Position numbers and translations under genes: made by a program | Source of the DNA: Candidatus Mesolinea sp. UBA5823 | GTDB taxonomy: Bacteria; Chloroflexota; Anaerolineae; Anaerolineales; Anaerolineaceae | NCBI GenBank assembly: GCA_002417685.1 | Contig: DICP01000110.1 | Span: 29,597-37,834, forward strand | Direction of reading: 5' to 3' | Length of the DNA stretch: 8,238 nucleotides | Part shown: positions 1-4,445 of the stretch, piece after piece | Position numbering within the stretch: position 1 is the stretch's first letter | Layout of the letters: each line of letters starts with the position of its first letter | Notes under the pieces: model-generated | Told to the model about the DNA's origin: nothing | What the model saw: only the letters and a program-made list of their open reading frames with translations | The model's database searches: none

Positions 1-72
1 AGGGGAAAGATGTTTGCAGGTGAGGGCAGATTGAAATACTTAACTTTGAAAAGTTTGGATGGAATCGATTAA
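1..72 (+). other. possible 3' end of an upstream reading frame, unidentified
   Basis: One plus-strand frame is open from the first base of the window to a TAA at 70-72, giving 23 residues (ending ...LTLKSLDGID). The other two plus frames close earlier. It could be the tail of an upstream gene, but I recognise no family in so short a piece and an open stretch of this length can occur by chance. No terminator hairpin is seen between 72 and the scpA promoter. Confidence 0.2.
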
Positions 73-94
73 CCAATGTTCTTCGACACCCTCG

Positions 95-124
95 TAGATA
101 TAGGCATGAACGGAAGTGTATAAT
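95..124 (+). promoter_or_regulatory. predicted promoter of scpA, probably giving a leaderless mRNA
   Basis: A perfect TATAAT lies at 119-124. Eighteen bases upstream is TAGATA at 95-100, which matches four of six positions of TTGACA. The usual start site, about seven bases past the -10 box, falls on or next to the A of the ATG at 131. The seven bases between box and start (TAAATC region) hold no Shine-Dalgarno sequence. The boxes are seen in the sequence; the leaderless transcript is inferred. Confidence 0.55.
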
Positions 125-130
125 TAAATC

Positions 131-901
131 ATGAACAAGCTTTGGCAGCCTCAAACTGGCGAGTACGAAATTGAAACTGACGTCTACTCCGGTCCCCTAG
201 ACCTGTTGCTGGATCTCATTCAAAAAGCCGAGTTGGACATCACCAAGCTTGCGATCGCCCAGGTGACGGACCAATTCCTGGAATATATTCAATTACATCG
301 GGATACAAACCCAGACTACATCTCTGCTTTTATGGTGACCGCTGCCAAGCTCATCCAAATCAAATCTGAAGCATTGCTCCCCCACCCGCCGGTTCACGAA
401 GAGGAAGAAGATATCGGAGAAAGCTTAGCCCAACAGCTTCTGCTTTATCGCCAGATTAAGCAGCAAGCCCAGTGGTTAGAAGAACGCATCAATGCTAACT
501 TGCGCTGTTATGTGCATGTCCCTCAATCCTTTCCGACAACTATAAAAGTGGACATGTCTGGCTTAGGACACCAAGACTTGGTTGAAGCCTTATTGAAACT
601 CCTCTCTCTACAATCATCCCCGGCAGCCAGCACCATGATAGGTATCCCAAAAGTAACACTTAAACAAAAAGTCCAGGAAATTTTGACAGTTCTTCACAGG
701 ACGGAACAAACTTCCTTTCAAGGTTTGATTGGGAATGACCATTCGCGGCTAAATGCCATTATTGTATTTCTCGCTATTTTAGAACTAGTTAAGCAAGATT
801 TAATCAAAACGGAGCAAAGCAATATATTCGCAGATATTAAAATCTTTGCTAAGGAAAAGCTCCATACCTTGCAAGAAGCCGAATTCACTATTGAAGATTA
901 A
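131..901 (+). CDS. scpA: segregation and condensation protein A (kleisin ScpA)
   Basis: ScpA is the kleisin of the bacterial SMC-ScpA-ScpB condensin. It bridges the SMC head and neck and helps compact and segregate the nucleoid. The 256-residue length is normal for the family. The N-terminal SMC-neck-binding region carries the family signature around residues 19-37 (YSGPLDLLLDLI, then KAELDI), followed by the K-x-x-SEALLP stretch near 78-84. An acidic linker (HEEEEDIGE) and glutamine-rich helices follow. The C-terminal winged-helix segment (about 195-240) has the FQGL, R-L-N-A-I-I-V-F-L-A-I-L-E-L and F-A-D-I-K-I pattern that contacts the SMC head. The ATG at 131 sits seven bases after a TATAAT box with no ribosome binding site, so translation is probably leaderless. 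scpB, often the next gene, is absent here; the gene 58 bases downstream encodes an unrelated membrane protein. The identification is firm. Confidence 0.95.
   Translation: MNKLWQPQTGEYEIETDVYSGPLDLLLDLIQKAELDITKLAIAQVTDQFLEYIQLHRDTNPDYISAFMVTAAKLIQIKSEALLPHPPVHEEEEDIGESLAQQLLLYRQIKQQAQWLEERINANLRCYVHVPQSFPTTIKVDMSGLGHQDLVEALLKLLSLQSSPAASTMIGIPKVTLKQKVQEILTVLHRTEQTSFQGLIGNDHSRLNAIIVFLAILELVKQDLIKTEQSNIFADIKIFAKEKLHTLQEAEFTIED
251..258. repeat. HIP1-like palindrome GCGATCGC (copy 1)
   Basis: The octamer GCGATCGC lies inside scpA. It is identical to the core of HIP1, the highly iterated palindrome of cyanobacterial genomes. A second copy is at 4765-4772. Two copies are more than chance predicts for 8.2 kb, but two is too few to claim a genome-wide repeat. 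Confidence 0.35.
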
Positions 902-934
902 CATCCAGAAAAAAGTGCGACTTTAAGAATCGGT

Positions 935-940
935 TATAAT
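935..940 (+). promoter_or_regulatory. predicted -10 box for the DUF948-like/YtxH pair
   Basis: A perfect TATAAT in the scpA-downstream gap would start transcription near 947. This leaves a leader of about 13 bases that contains the AAGGA ribosome binding site at 951-955. No good -35 hexamer is found 16-18 bases upstream, so the call rests on the -10 box and its placement. It would allow expression independent of scpA. Confidence 0.4.
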
Positions 941-959
941 TATTTTTTGAAAGGATGAT

Positions 960-1394
960 ATGGAAGAGATTCAAATAGAAAGCACTTCTACAGAAGTCAA
1001 AGAGCAGCCTGAAACGAGTAAGAAAAGCAGTTCCACTTGGGCGATCATCATCGCAGTCTTATTCATTGGGCTCATCATTGCTGGCATTGTGATCCTTTCC
1101 AATCAGCCTCAGGAAGTAACCAGCAAAGTGCGGGATATTTTTATCATTCTGTTAGCAGTGGAGATGTTCATTATCGGGGTTGCTCTGATTGTTCTAATTA
1201 TCCAACTCGCATCCTTGAGCAACCTGCTGCAAAATGAGGTAAAACCAATATTGGACTCGACAACAGAAACTGTCAACGACCTCAAAGGTACGGTAAAATT
1301 CCTTAGTGATAATGTGACCGAACCGGTCATCAAACTTTATCAATCTATGGCAGGCATAAACCGCTTGCTGCAGATGTTTAAAATCAAGAAATAA
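960..1394 (+). CDS. DUF948-like (YtxG-type) two-helix membrane protein
   Basis: This 144-residue protein has a hydrophilic N-terminus (1-26), a first membrane helix at about 27-46 (starting WAIIIAVLFIGL), a short loop, a second helix at about 60-82 (IFIILLAVEMFIIG), and a polar C-terminal region. The C-terminal part (L-S-N-L-L-Q-N-E-V-K-P-I-L-D, then T-E-T-V-N-D-L-K-G-T and F-L-S-D-N-V-T-E-P-V-I-K) has the pattern of DUF948/UPF0478 proteins such as Bacillus YtxG, where similar segments form coiled coils. Standard DUF948 proteins have one N-terminal helix; here an additional helix precedes it. The AAGGA at 951-955 is only four bases from the ATG, a little short. The YtxH gene follows after 31 bases, which supports co-transcription and the YtxG comparison. 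Molecular function is unknown in the family. The membrane topology is clear; the DUF948 assignment is by pattern only. Confidence 0.7.
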   Translation: MEEIQIESTSTEVKEQPETSKKSSSTWAIIIAVLFIGLIIAGIVILSNQPQEVTSKVRDIFIILLAVEMFIIGVALIVLIIQLASLSNLLQNEVKPILDSTTETVNDLKGTVKFLSDNVTEPVIKLYQSMAGINRLLQMFKIKK

Positions 1395-1413
1395 ACAAAA
1401 AAACACAAAAAAT

Positions 1414-1418
1414 AGGAG
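1414..1418 (+). promoter_or_regulatory. ribosome binding site that fixes the YtxH start at 1426
   Basis: AGGAG at 1414-1418 is one base from an in-frame ATG at 1420 but seven bases from the next in-frame ATG at 1426. The second spacing is normal and the first is too short for initiation. The start should therefore be 1426, which removes two residues (Met-Asn) from the longest open frame. Confidence 0.75.
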
Positions 1419-1425
1419 TATGAAT

Positions 1426-1749
1426 ATGTCTGAACAGAAAAATTTCGGAGCGTTTGTAATGGGTTTTGTTATCGGTTCTCTTTCGGGTGCCATTGCTTCA
1501 CTTTTACTCGCACCACAATCAGGTGAAGAGACACGGCAGATCATCAAAGACAGAGCCATCGAACTCAAGGATAAAAGTCAAGAGACTTTCGAAGAGACCA
1601 AGAAGAAAGCCGAAGAAGCTTATAAAGAAATTCTCTCCAAAGGTATGAAAAAAGGCGAAGAAGCTCTGGATACAGTAGAAGAAGAGGTTAGTTCGACCAA
1701 GAAAAAGGTCAAAAAAGCTTCCGAGGAGCTTGAGGAAGAAAACGACTAA
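1426..1749 (+). CDS. YtxH-family (general stress protein type) membrane/coiled-coil protein
   Basis: This is a 107-residue protein of the YtxH family. A glycine- and alanine-rich membrane helix at about residues 8-29 (GAFVMGFVIGSLSGAIAS) leads into the family hallmark L-L-L-A-P-Q-S-G-E-E-T-R at 26-37. The rest is a highly charged Lys/Glu-rich helix with heptad-like spacing, probably a coiled coil, ending in an acidic tail. Family members are small inner-membrane-anchored proteins; Bacillus YtxH belongs to the ytxGHJ stress operon, and the biochemical role is unknown. Here the gene follows a DUF948-like gene at 31 bases, the same order as ytxG-ytxH. No ytxJ-like gene follows. The longest frame begins at 1420, but the ribosome binding site supports 1426. 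Confidence 0.85.
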   Translation: MSEQKNFGAFVMGFVIGSLSGAIASLLLAPQSGEETRQIIKDRAIELKDKSQETFEETKKKAEEAYKEILSKGMKKGEEALDTVEEEVSSTKKKVKKASEELEEEND

Positions 1750-1755
1750 ACCACT

Positions 1756-1784
1756 TCCCGTTGCTATCTAATTAGCAATAGGGA
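1756..1784 (+). terminator. hairpin after the YtxH gene, possible weak terminator
   Basis: An inverted repeat pairs TTGCTA (1761-1766) with TAGCAA (1773-1778) across a six-base loop. It continues after a small asymmetric bulge (G against TA) with TCCC (1756-1759) and GGGA (1781-1784). The stem starts only seven bases after the YtxH stop codon. No U-tract follows, so it is not a classic intrinsic terminator. It may stabilise the mRNA 3' end or slow polymerase. Confidence 0.4.
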
Positions 1785-1851
1785 CAGGCATAACTCGGAC
1801 CTCGAAAACGCATGCCACTGAGCAGGATAATCAGCCAAAGAAGCTTATTGC

Positions 1852-1880
1852 TTGACGAACCATAGGGGGTATGATAAACT
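1852..1880 (+). promoter_or_regulatory. predicted promoter of tRNA-Asp
   Basis: TTGACG at 1852-1857 matches five of six positions of the -35 consensus. TAAACT at 1875-1880 lies after an ideal 17-base spacer and matches four of six -10 positions. Initiation would be near 1887, about five bases before the mature tRNA 5' end. Confidence 0.6.
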
Positions 1881-1891
1881 CATTTGCGTTC

Positions 1892-1965
1892 GGGGGCGTG
1901 GTGTAGCGGTCTAACATGTGGCCCTGTCAAGGCCAAGATCGCGGGTTCAAATCCCGTCGCTCCCG
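1892..1965 (+). tRNA. tRNA-Asp (anticodon GTC)
   Basis: The 74-base cloverleaf folds completely. The acceptor stem pairs 1892-1898 (GGGGGCG) with 1958-1964 (CGCTCCC), with one G-U pair. The D stem pairs 1901-1904 with 1914-1917 around an AGCGGTCTA loop. The anticodon stem pairs 1919-1923 with 1931-1935; the loop CTGTCAA presents GTC at 1926-1928. The variable loop has five bases. The T arm is GCGGG-TTCAAAT-CCCGT (1941-1957). The discriminator is G73 at 1965, the expected aspartate identity base. The next bases are CACCA, so CCA is not encoded directly after position 73 but two bases later (1968-1970). The mature CCA end is therefore presumably added by tRNA nucleotidyltransferase. Confidence 0.97.
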
Positions 1966-1978
1966 CACCAAATAAATA

Positions 1979-2021
1979 GAAGGACTGCATTGAAGAGTTA
2001 CAAAGCAGTCCTTTTTCTTTT
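1979..2021 (+). terminator. rho-independent terminator of tRNA-Asp
   Basis: AGGACTGC (1981-1988) pairs perfectly with GCAGTCCT (2005-2012), extended outward by A1980-T2013. Inside the loop, TTG (1990-1992) can pair with CAA (2001-2003) after one A-A mismatch. The stem runs straight into a T-rich tract (2012-2021, TTTTTCTTTT with one C). It starts about 14 bases after the tRNA discriminator base, which makes the tRNA a single-gene transcription unit. Confidence 0.9.
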
Positions 2022-2080
2022 AAAGAATCATATGGGTCTAAGTGGCTATGCGCAATATCGGAGTCAACCCAACAACGTAA

Positions 2081-2443
2081 GTATTTGCCTTGCAGATTTT
2101 CAATCACTATTCCACCTTGCACAATGACCCAATGGTAGGACGCAGTATTGTCTTTGCCAGTTTTGCAATTAACTCGATGGTTTACATTTTTGCATACCGC
2201 TCCTTGCGTAAGCCTTTAACCCAAATGGTGCCCCTCAAGGAGAATATGTATCTTATTTGGACTGTCTTACTAGGAATTGCGACAGCGCTCCTACCCTTCT
2301 TAATTCCTGTTTTAGGAGCAGCATTAGGCATCGTTCCACTCACCCCAATCGAATGGGCAAATGTAGTTGGGATTGCACTGCTTCTTTTGGGTGTTGTCGA
2401 GGTAGGCAAGTTTTTTGCAAACCGCTTCAATAATAACGAATAG
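2081..2443 (+). pseudogene. C-terminal remnant of a P-type cation-transporting ATPase
   Basis: An open frame follows a TAA at 2078-2080 and runs to the stop at 2441-2443, coding about 120 residues. The sequence matches the end of the cation-ATPase C-terminal domain. Helix M8 is in G-R-S-I-V-F-A-S-F-A-I-N-S-M-V-Y-I-F and is followed by A-Y-R-S-L-R-K-P-L. Helix M9 is in Y-L-I-W-T-V-L-L-G-I-A-T. Then come the loop L-G-I-V-P-L-T-P-I-E-W and helix M10 ending V-V-E-V-G-K-F-F. Everything upstream in a real ATPase, including the actuator domain, the DKTGT phosphorylation site, the nucleotide-binding domain and helices M1-M7, is missing. The region from 2022 to 2080 does not continue it in any frame I can recognise. 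The only in-frame start candidates are TTG at 2090 and an internal ATG at 2132, neither with a Shine-Dalgarno sequence. A small independent membrane protein is possible but less likely. The homology is by pattern recognition. Confidence 0.7.
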
Positions 2444-2646
2444 ATTACTTTAAGTACTATTTATTAGAAGAGATGATTCACTGCCCGAGAAACAGGATTA
2501 TCCCTGGGATATGAAACCCTGCATGCTTAACTCGAAAAATTGTTTGCTGGGTATAATGTTAATTGCCTTGAAACAACATTCAGGCTTAGCTTAACACTAG
2601 AGATATTCAAGCGTTTAGTTTTATTGGAAAAACCAGGACAAAACCG
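2444..2646. other. intergenic stretch before the AarF/UbiB gene
   Basis: No reading frame of note occurs here. A short imperfect inverted repeat (CAGG at 2493-2496 with CCTG near 2503-2506) is too small to call a terminator. The only useful signals are the TATAAT box at 2552-2557 and the AGGA ribosome binding site at 2635-2638, both listed with the downstream gene. Together with the ATPase remnant, 1966-2646 is the only part of the window without an intact protein gene. Confidence 0.6.
2552..2557 (+). promoter_or_regulatory. predicted -10 box for the AarF/UbiB gene
   Basis: A perfect TATAAT preceded by TGGG would start transcription near 2564, giving an untranslated leader of about 80 bases. 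The -35 region is poor at 16-18 bases; the best candidate is TTAACT at 2527-2532, 19 bases away. The box is placed sensibly in the only sizeable gap before the gene. Confidence 0.4.
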
Positions 2647-4320
2647 ATGAGTGAGATTCCATTGAAATCTTCCCCTTCAAAGATTTCACATCGAAAGAGA
2701 TATCAGCAGATCCTTTCAACTTTCATCAAGCATGGTTTTGGTTATGCCTTAGCCAAGCTACAACTGAAGCGCTCCTTCTTTCCTATTCCTCCAGAAGAAA
2801 CCCCCAAAACCGAAGAGGATTTGAAATCTCGTGCAGTCCATTTCCGTTTAGCTTTAGAAGAGCTTGGTCCCACTTTTATTAAAGTCGGACAGATTCTTTC
2901 TACACGTCCGGATCTGCTTCCCCCAGAGTTTATTCAGGAATTAACCAAATTAGAAGATTCCGTTCATCCTGAGAGCTGGGAAGCGATTCATGCTGTCCTC
3001 ATCGAAGAGATAGGTGAAGAACTTGAGCAGGTATTTCCTGAAATCAATCCGATTCCGCTTGCTTCTGCCTCTTTAGGGCAAGTGCATTCTGCTCGCCTAA
3101 AGAATGGCAGAAGCGTTGTCATTAAAATACAACGGCCAAACATCGAAAACATCATTGAAGTAGATCTTTCCATTTTGGGAGATTTAGCTAGTTTGGCAGA
3201 ACGGACCCCGTGGGGTGAGCGCAACCACCCGGTTGAGATAATCGATGCTTTCGCTCATACCTTGCGTAACGAACTTGATTACTACCGCGAAGGTCGCAAT
3301 GCTGACCGTTTTCGCGAGAATTTCACCGGTGATGAGCGCATTTACATCCCCACGATTTATTGGGAACATACAACCCGCCGTGTTTTAGTGATGGAAGAAT
3401 TGCACGGTATCAAAATTACTGATATTGCTGCCATTAAAGAAGCGGGAATCAACCGTAAAAAAGTGGCTCATAACGCAGTCTCAATGATCGTCAAGGAAAT
3501 CCTCGAGGATGGCTTTTATCATGCAGACCCCCATGGAGGCAATTTTTTTGTTCTCCAGGATGGTTCAATCGGTGTAATGGATTTTGGTATGGTGGGCGAG
3601 TTAACCTCACGGGACCGCCAAAGCCTAACACGTTTGTACATCAATGCTATTGCCATGGATGCCGAAGGTATCGTGGACGAACTCTTTCGGATGAATGCTG
3701 TGCCTCCAGATGTAGATAGAGAGAGCTTAGAACGGGACATGGAACACATGCTGCAGAAATATGCCGGTTTGCCGCTCAAGGAAATGCATTTTCAGACTAT
3801 CTTGCAAGACTTCACCAAGCTCGTTACCCGCTATAGCCTTACACTCTCACCTGATTTCTGGATGCTTGGTAAAACTTTAGGAATGATGGAAGGCATTGGG
3901 TTGCTGCTTTATCCGGAATTAGATATTTTTGCAATCTCTGAACCCATAGTGCGCAAATTGCGCAGAGAGATGCTCTTGCCTAAAAAAGAATGGATGCGAT
4001 ATCTCGTGCGCCAATCGATGGATTGGGAAGAGGTGGCTAGGTTACTTCCCCGTACAACCCGACGACTAGTTGAACGCATTGACCAGAATAAGCCCTTGGA
4101 TATAAACCTGATTGGCCGAGAGAAAGAAAAAAAGGAAGTTGTTCGCGGTCTCAACCAGCTTTCCTTCAGTATCCTCATCGCTAGCCTCGTACTTGCCATC
4201 GCTATGCTGCTGCCCATCGCACTGAGCAATGCCTTAGTCTTTATCCCTATTGGGATTTGTCTGATTGGCATCCTTGCGATTTTTGTTTGGTTAGCCTTAT
4301 CCTCTTTTAGAAATCGATAA
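2647..4320 (+). CDS. ABC1/AarF/UbiB family atypical kinase-like protein
   Basis: This is a complete 557-residue UbiB-family protein. Family members have a protein-kinase-like fold with ATPase activity and support isoprenoid quinone or other prenyl-lipid metabolism at the membrane. Visible motifs in order: the KxGQ motif at 79-82 (in P-T-F-I-K-V-G-Q) followed by S-T-R-P-D-L-L-P; the alanine-rich nucleotide loop A-S-A-S-L-G-Q-V-H at 139-147; the invariant lysine in V-V-I-K at 160; the ExD motif at E209/D211; V-M-E-E near 248-251; the catalytic-loop equivalent H-A-D-P-H-G-G-N at 292-299 (D294, N299); and the metal-binding DFG at 312-314. Two membrane helices at about 506-528 and 530-549 anchor the C-terminus. 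All signature residues are present, so it should be active. AGGA at 2635-2638 lies eight bases before the ATG. The gene stands alone, with no quinone genes beside it, so the substrate pathway cannot be read from context. Confidence 0.93.
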   Translation: MSEIPLKSSPSKISHRKRYQQILSTFIKHGFGYALAKLQLKRSFFPIPPEETPKTEEDLKSRAVHFRLALEELGPTFIKVGQILSTRPDLLPPEFIQELTKLEDSVHPESWEAIHAVLIEEIGEELEQVFPEINPIPLASASLGQVHSARLKNGRSVVIKIQRPNIENIIEVDLSILGDLASLAERTPWGERNHPVEIIDAFAHTLRNELDYYREGRNADRFRENFTGDERIYIPTIYWEHTTRRVLVMEELHGIKITDIAAIKEAGINRKKVAHNAVSMIVKEILEDGFYHADPHGGNFFVLQDGSIGVMDFGMVGELTSRDRQSLTRLYINAIAMDAEGIVDELFRMNAVPPDVDRESLERDMEHMLQKYAGLPLKEMHFQTILQDFTKLVTRYSLTLSPDFWMLGKTLGMMEGIGLLLYPELDIFAISEPIVRKLRREMLLPKKEWMRYLVRQSMDWEEVARLLPRTTRRLVERIDQNKPLDINLIGREKEKKEVVRGLNQLSFSILIASLVLAIAMLLPIALSNALVFIPIGICLIGILAIFVWLALSSFRNR

Positions 4321-4330
4321 AAAACAACGC

Positions 4331-4347
4331 GATCACCTTCGGTCATC
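4331..4347 (+). terminator. small hairpin downstream of the AarF/UbiB gene
   Basis: GATCACC and GGTCATC flank a TTC loop and pair at six of seven positions, with one C-C mismatch. It starts eleven bases after the stop codon. There is no T-tract after it, so termination is only a guess. The remaining gap to 4445 is AT-rich. Confidence 0.25.
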
Positions 4348-4445
4348 CAATAATCACCAGAAAATCCCATTATTTCTTCACTTAATCGTCCTGAAAATAG
4401 GATTAGCGTTTAAAATAAAGGAAATTTTTATAGTCATGAGGCGCC

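Noticed and set aside
2022..2080. Frameshifted continuation of the ATPase remnant upstream of 2081
   Set aside because: None of the three plus frames in this stretch gives residues resembling the segment that should precede helix M8.
1880..2122. Minus-strand 80-residue frame containing GATGFEPAILALTG
   Set aside because: It is the antisense of the tRNA-Asp gene and its terminator. Peptides of this kind are a known artefact of translating tRNA complements.
1918..2127. Plus-strand 69-residue frame starting inside the tRNA
   Set aside because: It begins in the tRNA anticodon arm, runs through the terminator hairpin, and has no family resemblance or ribosome binding site.
3909..4370. 153-residue minus-strand frame antisense to the 3' end of the AarF/UbiB gene
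   Set aside because: It is Ser/Arg-rich and overlaps a fully conserved gene, with no recognisable domain. It is a shadow frame.
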